Positions 49,409 through 61,069 of a DNA stretch of 64,000 nucleotides are shown in pieces (within the stretch, counting starts at the first letter, position 1; every line of letters begins with the position of its first letter). A model generated the notes under the pieces. It did no database searches and had not been told where the DNA came from. It was given only the letters and a program-made list of their open reading frames with translations. Source of the DNA: Larimichthys crocea (lineage: Eukaryota; Chordata; Actinopteri; Sciaenidae); NCBI RefSeq assembly GCF_000972845.2, contig NC_040022.1, forward strand, positions 3,823,501-3,887,500, written 5' to 3'. A program made the position numbers and the translations under genes.

Positions 49409-52400
49409 TCATAGCGGTAGCTCTGGACTTGGATCTGGGATCTGGATCGTCTCTGTCGCAGAGCCCTCCTTCTTCTCGTCCTCCTCGGCTTTCTGTTTCT
49501 CTGCCTTGGTCTTGAACCTCAGTCCGTGGCCTGTCAACCAAACAACACACAGATTATTGTCAGGACTGATTCATCTACTTTTTAAAAGTGTGTTTGCCCA
49601 TTTAGTTTGGTTTGTACAGGCTGTCAATCACACTCTGGTGAGGACCAAATAACCAGACCAGAACTACTTGAACAGGAGGATAGCACTAAAATGTGTAGCC
49701 TCATAACCATGGTGACAAACGTTTACCTGTTTATTCTATTCTTTATTCAACTCTCTGACACCTCCTTTCTCTCATGCACCCTGTGACAACCCCTCTGTCA
49801 GTAAAGTGACCTGAAATCCAAACAACTTTAAGACAGGAGTCATTAGCTCGTTGTTGTTAGGTAGTCGATGAACGTGTTAGGATTCTGGTGGACTCATTTA
49901 ATTTCTGTGGCCTTAGTTCGGCATCAGCGAGTATGTTCACTCATCAGGTGCTGTACTTTGTGTTGTAGCGACACTTCACAGTGCTGCTTTAAATATTTAT
50001 ATTAAGTTATTTAACTGACACTTTTGTCCAAAGACCTGTTAGTGCAGCATTAAGTACTGCGACAGTACTGGAGGGGGATAGACTTAGCATATCCAGTTGT
50101 TGGTAGTGTTGGAGAGGAGGTCCTCTCTGAAGAGCTGGAGGTCTTTAGCAGTTTTTTTAAAAAGGTAGAGAGGGATGACCTTGCTCTGGTAGGAACTGGT
50201 AGGACGTTCCACCAACGGGGAACAACAGATAAGAAAAATCTGGTTTGCTCAGAGCGTACTGGTGGCAGAGCCAGGCATCGTTCATTGGAGGAAGTCACAT
50301 ATGTCTGTATAAAGGCATTCAGGTAGGTGGGTGCAGAACCGGAGACAACTTTGTAGTCAGCATTGGTGATTTGAATTTTGCGGGCTGCTACAGGTAGCCA
50401 GTGGAGCTCGATGAGCAGCGGGCCGACATGTGACCTTTTGGGATGATTGAAGACCGGGCGTGCTGCCACGTTCTGGCTCAGGTTTCATTGTGCAGGCTGG
50501 GAGGCCCGTCAGGAGGTCGTTACAGTAATCTAGTCATGAAATGACCACAGCCTGTATCAGTAGCTGGGTAGCAGGTTGAGTCAGGTAAGGCCTGATTATT
50601 CTTATGATGTAAAGTGCAAAGCAGCACGACCGGGCAACTGAGGCAACGTGATCAGAGAAGGTTAGCTGGTCATCAACCATGACCCCTGAGTTTCTTGCTA
50701 CTCTGGAAGACAGTGAGAATTTTGATGTTGATGTCATGGTGTGTAGTAGGTTTGGGTGGGAAGACCAGCAGTTCAGCTGCCTCCATCCATGTAGATATGT
50801 CTGAGAGGCATTCAGAGACCTGTGCAGAGGCCGAGGTGTCGTCAGGTAAATATCACAGAACATATGAGACTAACTTAAACTGGGTGGAAAGAATGAAGAC
50901 TGAGCAGTCGGTTCTGGACTCGAAGCTCCGTCACATCTACTCTTTTTAGAGCACACCATGCAAAATGTTTCTCTGACCTGGAACCATGGTTCATCTCTTG
51001 CATAAAGAATTACATAGTCCCTGATGAACTAATCATTGCAGCACTCAGCTTGTTGTGCCTTTGACAATACTAAATGAACAGTTACTGATGAGAGCACAGT
51101 TTTTTTCTGACATTCTTGCAGCATTTTATTGGAAACATTATTCATGATAAAACTTAAAAATATGCAGACATATTAGTAATCAGCTTGTGGTAAAAAAAGC
51201 CACAGCACTTATTTGCACAACTTATCTTACAACTGTTATCTCTGTGTGCATGTGTGTGTGTACTGACTTGGACAGTCTGCGACTTCTTTGAAGGCCTTCT
51301 TCTTGCAGCAGCCTCGACACAGGTTGAAGACACATTTATTTCCCTGCAGAGCGAAACAAAACGAGAACTTTGGTCAAGTTGACTTGTGGCTCTCGCAGAG
51401 ATCTGTTCCCTCACCACGAATCGCTCACTCACCTTTGGATTCCCACACTGTTCACATTTGATGTATTTGGCTGTGAGAGGAAAGAAGAGGGATGCTGTCA
51501 GATTTCAGTCAGCAGTTTGAGTTCAAAGCGACGGCTCAGACTCACGTTTCTGCTCGGGACAAAAGTTCTTGTTGGGGTTTCTGGATCTCTTCTTCTGCTT
51601 GTTTTTGGACAGTGTGTCAGCCGTACCGTCTGAGTCCTCCAGTGCCCTCTTTTGACACACCGTCTTCTTCACCTCTGAACACTGGCTGTTACCATTGGCA
51701 ACCGGCTCCTTTGGCCTGAAAGGCATGGTCAGTGAGATTACCAAGAGGGTTTTGTGCTCACGACTCTTTACTGGTTTCAATCACAGCTCAATTGTCGGGT
51801 ACTCGAATATGTTTAAATCTGTTTACTCAGCTGCAAGTCTCCATTACATTAAGCCTGATGACATGTACTGCACTGATGTAGGAGAACTGAATGAAACTGA
51901 CTCAGTGAACAGATTCAAATGAAAACAGCAGGGTGGTGACTCACGGTGGTCTGACGTACGGCTGGCAGATCCAGTGGGGGAACGGCAGGCCACCTTCCTT
52001 ATCCTCCTCTTCCTTTCCTTTAGCTATCTCCTCCTGCACACACACACACGAATGAATTTATAGACCACCACCAAGCTTCCTACGCAAATGTCTCATTTCC
52101 ACTGCATGATACGGCTAAGCTCACCTTAACTCACTCTGAATTGCTCCTTTTTGGTTTTCCGTTGTCAAAAGTTGTAACACTACCTAGTACTTTTTTGGTA
52201 TAACCTGTAGGGATGCTGCAGATGACTATTTTAGCCGTCAATATAACAGAAATTGTAATTTAGAGAAGTTAATGAGTCTGAAAACACACAGCCAGGCCTT
52301 AAAGATTACTCTGTTCAATCACATGGCCAGGTTTTAGAAGGTTCAATTAGTTTAACTGACTAGTATTTCTGGTGTCGACTAATGAGGGCACCGACATTTA

Positions 52401-55138
52401 ATTGCCTACTCTTGCACCTCAGCAGCAGCATGCACTCCTGTCTCTGCTCACGTACGCACTCTACCTCACCTCACTGTTCCATGTGCGTCAATACTGATAG
52501 GTCAGAATTAAAGAGTATAACAAAAGGTTGTGCTCCAATAATAATAGACACAGAGGTTCAATGTGTAAACTGCAGTCTTGATGTAGACTGCTGGGTAAAC
52601 ATGTGCCCGGCTGGTGATCGTCAGTATTTCCTGTGACCGAATGAGCTCAACATGCTGCTCTGACTCATTACAAACGTACAATGAGTCAGCCAGAAGCCTG
52701 AAACGTCTCATCTCATGATCAAGTGAGTTAAAGATGATGGTCTTTACTGCTGTGTCACTTTGATACAGTTTCCTTAAAGTGGAATAGTTTCTCCTGATGT
52801 TTAAAAACACTGCAGGCGTAAATTCAGTTTTGTTTTCTCTTCTTTCTACAAATATAACATAACATGCCGTGTGTTTTACGTTTTATGAAGGCATAAGCAG
52901 AGAGGATTGTTCTTCGTTGTCTCTCTGGCTCCCTCTGGTGCTGCGTTTTTATTAATTCATTTCACTATGACTGGATCTGCATGACAACGTGTGACAAATT
53001 AACCTAACTTTACCTGACAGCGCAGCCTCAGCTGTTTGCTGACATCGGCCAAACCCTCGAGGGTCTTCACCTTGGCCAAGTCCTCCCTGAGATCCTGGTG
53101 AATCTGTAGCCTACACACACACACGCACACACACACACACACACATCTATTGTTAGTGGTGGAGTCCACCACGCCCTTGCTGGTTACTGCTGCTGCACGC
53201 ACACACAGAGAAGGACATACGTGTGGTGCCACAGCTTGAAGAGGTGAGCTCGTACGTAGGACAGAGTGCAGGGTGGATACTGCTTCACCACCTCCAGATA
53301 CTCCTCAGCCATCTCCCACACTGGGGGGCTGCATCCCTCAAATAGTGCTGGGTTGTGGAGGTTCCCCTCTAAAAATAACACAGAAACACACACAGAGACA
53401 TCAGTTTTTTAAAACAATGCACATATATCATCTATTAACACCAAGGTGTGTGTCATGAAGAAAAACACGACACGTGACACAGACGTGCATCTTCACCTGC
53501 ACTCATGACTCCCTGCACGCCCGTCTCCTGAATGCAGCGCTCCACATCACTCAGGTGCTGAATGTTGCCGTTGGCAAACACTGGAATATTTACTGCCTTC
53601 CTGTAGTGAAAAGTTGATTGATTTTGTCTTAATATGAAAAATTTGGCATGAGGGAGATCAGAATGTTTCGTTTGAGTCCACTGAAAGAAATGATTATGTT
53701 CCACGTGACATACAGAACATGTGAAGGGTCAAACACAAGGTGGTCCTTGCTCACCGCACTGCCTTGATGTGCTCCCAGCTCGCGATACCCGTCATGGCTC
53801 CTTTCTGGTCTTTGGTTCTGCCGTGCACGGTCAACAGCTGGGAAGAGATTTGACAAAGTCTTATTTTAGGACTTTGTAATGTGTCCTGAAACTGTATTTA
53901 ATCCAGAGATTTAAAAACACTGTAAACACACCTGACATCCAGCCTTCTCCAACATCTGGGCATAGCGGACCGTCTTTTCGACCTCCTTGAACACACGGAT
54001 CTTACACGTGATCGGCACAGAGAGCTTTTCATTGGCTAACCTGACTGCAAAATAAAAAAGGTAACATTAAACTACACAGAACTTACATTGCGAGTTGATT
54101 CTGGCGGCCCCTGTGGACAAAAGCGGTAGTGTTTGGCTGGAATAACAACTGCATTTCCCATGAGCATCACTACCTGATGTCATAGAGCGCTAGATAGGCT
54201 GCATAGTGATGACGTAATGTATTTATTTGTGGCTATGTACGTTTAATAACTCTAACATGTCGGGGTCAACTTTGTTTTAATATTGTTCATACACCTGGTT
54301 ACAGGTAAGCCCAACATTCCTCACAGTAATACGAGAGCAAGACAAAGCTCGGTGGCAAGGCCAACATGAAATGTTATGTTAGAAGTCAGTAGGATCCTCC
54401 ATGGACTGTACACAGACAGGTGCATTATATACTAGTGGCAGACAGACTGTTCTGGTTTGTGTGTTGTATCTAGTTTCATGTCTTGTCTTTGAAAACTGCA
54501 AGCAAACTGTTCAAGTGCCACTAAACTGAAATGTTCTTCAATAAGTTAAACTCAGACTTACCCATTTTCTCTAACAGCTCCCATTCGTCTTGCAGGAAAA
54601 CTCCATAGCGCCCTGAAAAACAAGCGTCAAGACCGGTTAGTTCTGGTTGACACAAACACCGGGAGTCAGAAGATCATTTTCTGTAGGAACTTCTGTGTGT
54701 ACCTCTCTTAGCGATCATCTGCGGACAGCCCAGGTTGAGGTCGATGGCGTCGCAGTAGTCCTGGGCCAGCAGAGCGGCCTTAAGGAACACCTCTGGATCA
54801 TTGGCACAAAACTGACACACACAAAGAACAAAACGCCGTGACGCACTGGCATCACACGAGGAACACGCAAATTCATATGCAGCGAGGGAGTTTCTTCTCA
54901 CCTGCGTGATGAGAGGTCTGTCCTCTTCGCACACCTCGTTGTACAGGTTCTCCCTCCTGTAGTTGGCGTCACGGACGAACACCTGAGCATGCAGCATGGG
55001 GGTGTAGCAGAGGTGAGCGCCGTGACGACGGCTCAGCAGGCGCCAGGCCAGCTCGCTCTGGTCCACCATGGGTGCCACCACGAAGCGCGCTTCTTTCAGG
55101 GTCTTCTTCCAGAACTCGAAGCCCTGGAGCTTGGCCAT
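49409..55138 (-). CDS. dus1l: dus1l, tRNA-dihydrouridine(16/17) synthase-like
   Basis: DUS1L-type enzymes use FMN and NADPH to reduce uridine to dihydrouridine in the tRNA D-loop. Thirteen coding exons: 54902-55138, 54703-54811, 54562-54612, 53932-54044, 53755-53837, 53497-53600, 53221-53368, 53014-53110, 51945-52033, 51546-51715, 51433-51470, 51268-51343 and 49409-49530, all in frame, giving 478 residues (human about 473). It starts [20 protein letters not shown]. Visible motifs: [12 protein letters not shown], catalytic Cys108 in [39 protein letters not shown] and [17 protein letters not shown]. The C-terminus has a Lys-rich, NLS-like segment ([16 protein letters not shown]) and a cysteine cluster [12 protein letters not shown] then LCRGCCKK, probably metal-binding. 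The last intron contains an L2-like LINE. It neighbours slc16a3, as in human. Confidence 0.96.
49960..50870 (-). mobile_element. L2-like LINE 3' end in dus1l intron
   Basis: Minus-strand frames encode the C-terminal reverse-transcriptase region: [27 protein letters not shown], then across a frame break [38 protein letters not shown] and a WWN motif. This is typical of fish L2/Maui-like LINE ORF2. It is 5'-truncated and broken, in the same orientation as dus1l. A short relative is at 13,092-13,240. Confidence 0.85.
53111..53143. repeat. (CA)n microsatellite next to dus1l exon 8 acceptor
   Basis: CA repeat with one CG interruption, immediately upstream on the transcript strand of the TGTAG acceptor of the exon at 53014-53110. 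Confidence 0.95.
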
Positions 55139-55760
55139 CACGGTCGACTTCTAAGATGGGTACACGTCACCTCCAAGACTGTGCTGAAAACCTGGGGTGA
55201 ATTTAAAAATGGCAAGAAATTTGGAGAATTTAATGTGTGGGGAAGGGTTAGGGTTAGTGTGGGGTTAGGGGAGTGTGGGGTTAGGGTTAGTGTGGGGAAG
55301 ACTTTCTTCTGAAAAACAGTTTGATATGTCGACTATCTGTCCAAAACCACCATAACACAAAGGTCCTCTAACCCTAAAACAGACGACTCACTTAAATATT
55401 GACGTATTTTTTAAAGAATTTGCTATTTCAGCCTCTTGCTCGTGTAACATTACATATTAAAACGACCACTTCTGTCCGAACTGAAGCTCGCTACACTCCT
55501 CAAATCCTCTAATTCAACTAGCTATATTACAAATTCAGCCATAAGTCCACTTTTTATCGAGAGCACAGCTCACAGTTTAACGTGTTTGTCGCGTTGCCTC
55601 TGACTCGCTGTTAGCTGACATGCAGCCACATGATGAAGCCGCGCGGCGCCGACACGCTTCTCTAACAGCAGCACGCGCTCCTCTCTCCGCCCGCGCACGG
55701 ACTCCACCTGTCTACACGTGTCGTAGTTCAGTCCGTGTGTGTTGTAGTTTTGCTGTTTCA
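55139..55760 (-). promoter_or_regulatory. dus1l 5' region with telomere-like repeats and CpG-rich stretch
   Basis: A CpG-rich segment lies at 55,590-55,700 and is the likely promoter. Between it and the start codon, 55,240-55,303 holds several GGGTTAGGG and GTGTGGGG units. Transcription start not determined. Confidence 0.4.
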
Positions 55761-55884
55761 CCTGTTAGACTCTGAGATGTGTGTGTGTGTGTGTGTAGAG
55801 TATTCCTGGCGCAGCACTTTCCAAATGTGTGCAACAGCGAAATAGCACCGGTAAGAAACTGTTTCCTCCTCCTTCTTTTTTTTT

Positions 55885-56910
55885 GATTTTCTGGAGGGTT
55901 GAAATGAACACCGCCTCCTGCTGTGTTGGAGTATGTAGACTTTTACACTCTTTACCAAGCTGGAGCCTCTGTGGCTGTGAAGTGAAGCCAATGTGGAAGT
56001 GCCAAAAACTGCAGTTCCTCAAACGTCCACTTGAGGCTGGCTCCAGAAAAAGTCTCCATGAGTCCCCAATGTCCAACTTCACAGCAGAAATAATGTTTAC
56101 AGCCTGGAGAAAAAAACAGTTTTAGTCTCTATAGCTAATTTCCCCATTCATGACAACTGTACTGAGGGTGGATCTTTATATTAATAATTAAAAACGTGGC
56201 TGCTTTGATTGACAGCTAGGTGCCGTTACAGATTGTTGTGGAGAAATTGCTGAAGTCAAAGGTCAATGGTCAGGAAGGAAGAAAGTGTTCAGGAGCCTAT
56301 GACGTCTTATGCTGTATTATTTATTGACGCTTGATCAAGGAGAATTAGAGACACTCTCAAAGTTCATCAGAAGTGCTTGAATCGGTCTCACATTCTGACG
56401 AGATCGTGATGGTGGATAAACTTTAAACCCAAGGATCACACCCCAAATACTACACACCCCAGAATTAGTCAATAGTCTGGAGACACAGATGTCTGTTTAC
56501 ACAGATTGGAATGTCTACGGCCAGCTATCTATTATGTCTAAGGCAGCAATAGTTCTCTTCGACCCTGGCCACCACAGTGTTGAGATATGATGGCACCTAG
56601 TCAAAGACAAACAATTAATACTGCCGAGGACCTCAAGGCCCACACGTGATCATGTGTAGCCTAAGGATAGAAAATTCCATAACACAGATGGCTTGTTTGA
56701 GCACCCAGGCGTCATTCAGTCTTGCCTCAGGTGTGCCGACGATCCACGTCTTTACAGATGTTTAGATTAGCTGAGAGGCAAAAGAGGCAGGACTACCAAC
56801 ATGGCAGCAGCCACCAATTTTCAAGATTCAAAGTGACCCTTCAGAAACCCGAGGGCGACGTTACGCATACGCTGTCCATTCTTTATACTGACAGTGCTCT
56901 TTACTAACAA
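55885..56910. repeat. Composite of teleost interspersed repeats
   Basis: Contains GAAGCCAATGTGGAAGTGCC, AAACTGCAGTTCCTCAAACG and TCCACTTGAGGCTGGCTCCA (about 55,980-56,045), and a later part with AACATGGCAGCAGCCACCA (about 56,798). I recognise these as components of a common fish repeat. No gene is seen. Confidence 0.55.
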
Positions 56911-57169
56911 GCAGATAAACAAAATAGCTAAACCAGTATAACTTAATTGGATACTGTTATATATCCTGTTGAACCTTTGAAAACTCAATTACTGCTTTGT
57001 GGGCATCCTGTACTCTCCAGTTGCCCCCCAGGTTTCAATCTGTCTTCCTGATGCTTTGAAGAGCCATTCTCTCTCTTCCTTGTATTTTTCTTTTTTTTTT
57101 AAACCTTTACTTTCAAGTGATTCTTGCCTGATAGAGACAGTGTGATGTGTGGAATTAGATCTTGTTGCT

Positions 57170-57215
57170 TTTATTCTATCTATTGCAGATTTCAATCTGC
57201 AATAGATAGAATAAA
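57170..57215. repeat. 46-nt near-perfect palindrome
   Basis: Arms of 22 bases (57,170-57,191 and 57,194-57,215) are exact inverted complements around a 2-base centre. The left arm starts TTTATTCTATCTATTGCAG. It would extrude as a hairpin in DNA or RNA. Seen directly. Confidence 0.95.
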
Positions 57216-58760
57216 GGTTTACAATATAATATCTTACATAACATCTATATATCACTTTATATTTATAATAAGTATAAAGCAGGAGCCTCATTGAATTGTC
57301 TCATGAGGTTACGAGGCTGTGTTGTTTGTGGGAATGCAACAAAATTCAGTTATTCTGGATATCCACCCATAATGGTGATGTGGTCTTGGGAAGACCCTCC
57401 TTCTATTTCTCTGGGATTCTCTGGGAGTTCATCTAGATTTAAGCTGATTACAACTGTGGACAAATAATTGAATTGGGGACAACGGCATGGGTTGGATCCA
57501 TGTATACAATAATCGTGTGTATAATTGCGTCTTGTGTATAATTGCGTCTTGTGTGTTTGAGTTTTTTGTTTTTCTTGTGGACTGGTTCTATGATGTTATG
57601 TTTTGTATATTTATGCAGAAAACTTATAAATAAAGTATAAATCATAAAAAGAAAAAAGTCCCTATTTCCCTTCCTACCACCATGTGCATTTATTGATATT
57701 GCCTTTTATTGTCCACCCTCCCATCTTTCCTGACATTTTGTTTTTATTGCTTTGTCTCCTCCGCCTCACCAGCAGGAATATCAATAATATCTTTCTTATT
57801 TGTTGCACTTTTGTCTGCTCTGTCTGCATTCTCAGGTACCCAACACAGTCGTAGATCCTGTCGTAATCTATAAAGTCTGAACAGCGCGGATTCATTTCTA
57901 GCACTAAGTCTTTATTCTGTCTATACTGAGCAGCACAGCAACCAAAAACCACTCTGTCCTGCTGAACATCTTCATCCCAGCATAGAGCTGTTATTACTGT
58001 TATCATTTCAGCTGATTCTCCTATCTTAGTGAGGACTGGGAGACAAAAGATGAGTCATTTTCCAAATGATTTTTCACATGAGTAATGACGTCCTGTGTAC
58101 TTTTTAAACTGGGTACTGATATAAAAGAACAAATAACAGAAAAGCAGCTTCCTTTCATCACTCATTAAGCAGGAATACAGACTTCATATCACCCAAGTGA
58201 CACACAGGAAGGTGACTTGATTTATGACTTTGGACAGTGGACACAGAATCTTGTAACAGAAAAGCAAATGGCTAAAATTAAAACTGAGCCTGTTTTTGAT
58301 TGATGTCAGTGACATTCAGTGCGTGACAGTGACTCAAAAGGCACAGTCGACACTGAAACACGCTCAATACAATTTAAAACGCTGGAAATAAATCCAAAAT
58401 ATCATATATCGCATGGCTTGTGTATGTGTATATGCTCAGATGTACGACACATCTTTTCAACCACTGTTTGACTGCAGTTTTATTCAAATCACAGTGAGTT
58501 TTTATAAGAGAAGACAAAAGCATGATATTTAGCTTACATTAGAATAAAATACTCTATAACATCTGAAAATAAAATACCAAATATTCAATGACTATTCATC
58601 TAGAAGCATTAAAAACCATTAAAAAAATAAAAGTTAATGTGTTATCCAGCAGTTATTGCAGGTGGTTTGTTAAAGAATCGAAATTGTTTTGGTAGATTGT
58701 TCTGATGACCGGCTCCTCTGAAAAATGAAAAAATGAGAACAGCTCTTTCCTACGCTGAGT
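57216..58760. other. Spacer with one unassigned ORF
   Basis: A/T-rich spacer. The minus strand at 57,674-58,006 has a 110-codon open frame with a segment CSDFIDYDRIYDCVGYL that looks protein-like, but I recognise no family and no splice partners. The rest shows nothing. Confidence 0.35.
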
Positions 58761-58764
58761 GATG

Positions 58765-59290
58765 GATGACACCCCACATGAAGTCTTCATGTAAGGTGTC
58801 ATCATCACCATGGATACTGATAGATGCATCACTGGCTCAGCTGTTGTGTTATATTATGAGCAGTTTCCCTGAAAATGATCGACTAACTGGATTCCACCAG
58901 GTTCTGTTCACTTTATATATGCTTCCTTTGGGAAATATTCAGGATCATTGATTAACTGCATTGTTATGCAGATGATACCCAATTATATTTATCAATCAAA
59001 CAGATCAAGATGAAACCAATCAGTTAGCTAAACTTCAAGCATGCCTTAATGATATTAAAATCTGGATAAGTTGCAATTTTCTGATGTTAAACTGAAGTTC
59101 TGAAGTCCCAAACACTTCCGAAACACTATATCTAAAGTTATTCTAGATGGGAATCAGGATATGTCCATTAACACCCAAATTAAACAAACTTCAAGGACAC
59201 ATTTGTTAATTCTAGACTTAATTATTGCAATACCTTATTATCAGGATATCCCAATAAATCCCTCAAGACTGGCTTGCACCACCATTAATT
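58765..59290 (+). mobile_element. Decayed LINE reverse-transcriptase fragment
   Basis: With frame breaks, the plus strand reads FTLYMLPLGNI, then a YADDTQLY-like catalytic motif from TATGCAGATGATACCC (about 58,967), then NQLAKLQACLNDIKIWISCN and FLMLN. This order is typical of L2/Rex-type reverse transcriptases. It is heavily degraded and not functional. Confidence 0.75.
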
Positions 59291-60745
59291 TCTTTTACAT
59301 TACACATATTAATTTGATCTATTGATAATTAAAATTGTTGATTAGTGATGCTTTGAACATGCACAATGTTGAATGAGGCAAGTGCAGTGAGTGGCACATG
59401 TTAAAGAGAGCCTCATATCAGGACAGTCTACCAAAACCTAATGCGTTGCAAGTAGTAAATAGTTTTTCATCTTAAAGGTAATTTCAGTTATTTTACGACC
59501 TGACCTGACAGATTACATTCTATATTGCAACTTCTATGAGGCTGAAAACAAGCAAAGTTTTAAATAAACTAAATTTCCCTTTAATAAAACACACAGAACA
59601 GTACAGACAAGACGAAGCATGTATGAGTGTGAGGACAAAGTAATCTTGCAGTCAGTTTAGTGACATTTCCTCTGCAGCAATCTGTCAACCCATCCTAAAG
59701 GATACTGACTCTCTACTACTTGATCTTGTGTAACTCTTATACCAAAATGTGAACTTTTTTGAGACAACTGCACATTATCACCCCACAAAAGCTTGATATC
59801 AGCAGTTAACAGAGTTACACACACTGTCTGTTAGTGAAAGTAATCTAAAAGACTGTAACGTCATGTAACAAAGTGATTTAGACCTTAACAAAGAAGTGTA
59901 GAGTATTTGGACCTTGCTTATAATTTCAAAGCAACCACAAGACCAGCAACAATCTTCAAACAACACTGACACTCCATACACGTAGCAACCATTTAATATT
60001 GATACGACAGAAACCACTTCTCACTTAAACATCTAACCTGCCGTCACTGACAGCACACACCATGAGGGAAGGCTTTTAGGCTTCGAAGACACCACGTAGT
60101 CAGGGGATCACAGCAAACACGTACCATTTGAAGCATCCATAGAAAGGTGTTCTTACATATACAGCTAAGCTGTTCTGACTCTTTACAACATGTTGTAAGA
60201 AAAAAAGCAGCCTTTTGTTTTTAAAGGATAAGGCAGCCATAAGTCTATATTTTTTTACTGCCAACAGATCCAACGAAAAGACTTCTCCATGTGATTTCAC
60301 CAACCATTGGTTCCTAGTGCAGAGGTAAATCTTTAGAAAACAACTTTGATATATATTATATTACATTTAACACGATTTCCTCCTCAACAGATGGGCTCTG
60401 TAGTCGCTTTGGAAATGTAACTCTAACAGGAGTAAATAGTGCATTTGCTGAGGACTAGTTTCGACTGTGGATGAATACACAATTGGTGCTATAGTAAGTA
60501 TTTTCTGCATTGGGACACAGCTCTGTGGCTCAGAGGAATGAAATACCATAGACAAATATTTATGAAGTCGTGTTCACACCAGCATTTAAAAACAGCAACA
60601 TCAATCCATATCTATGAATTATTCATGGTAAACTGGTTGTTCTTTGTGAACATGTGTTGCACTAGATATAGCTAAAAGCTGGTTTTCATCTGTAGTTCTT
60701 TTCATGGCATTTGTTGACAGTAAGAATAAAGAATGACCCCTAACC
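59291..60745. other. Spacer downstream of slc16a3
   Basis: A/T-rich sequence, possibly including an extended slc16a3 3' UTR. No coding exon or clear repeat was recognised. Confidence 0.45.
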
Positions 60746-61069
60746 TTTATTTGCTGGTGACTACATCAAAATAAATATTTTATTATTACAAACTGTGTAC
60801 ACAAGGCAGTGCTGTATATTGTTAGCTATTAGTAACCACATTTGAAAACATCTAGTGATAGAACATTGCTGACGTTGCTTACGATTTCATGTGGCCGTGA
60901 CTCCATTCAGGCCCCTCTGCAAACCACAGACACAAACACCTGATTAAACACTGAATGATGAGGGAAGCACGTCTATCCAGTCCTCATTAGAAGTAGTACT
61001 CTTCATCGTGATGGAGGGTTACTTTAAAAAAGGAACGAGCCGAGGCTGCAGGTATAAGCTCATCCATCC
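60746..61069 (-). other. slc16a3 3' UTR, minimal extent
   Basis: Runs from the stop codon to a minus-strand AATAAA at 60,746-60,751. Longer forms are possible because further A/T-rich sequence follows. Confidence 0.45.

Noticed and set aside
50050..50863. Two minus-strand ORFs in the dus1l intron as separate genes
   Set aside because: Together they form the broken C-terminus of an L2-like LINE reverse transcriptase.
55240..55303. True telomere or chromosome end
   Set aside because: Repeats are few and degenerate and ordinary genes lie on both sides.
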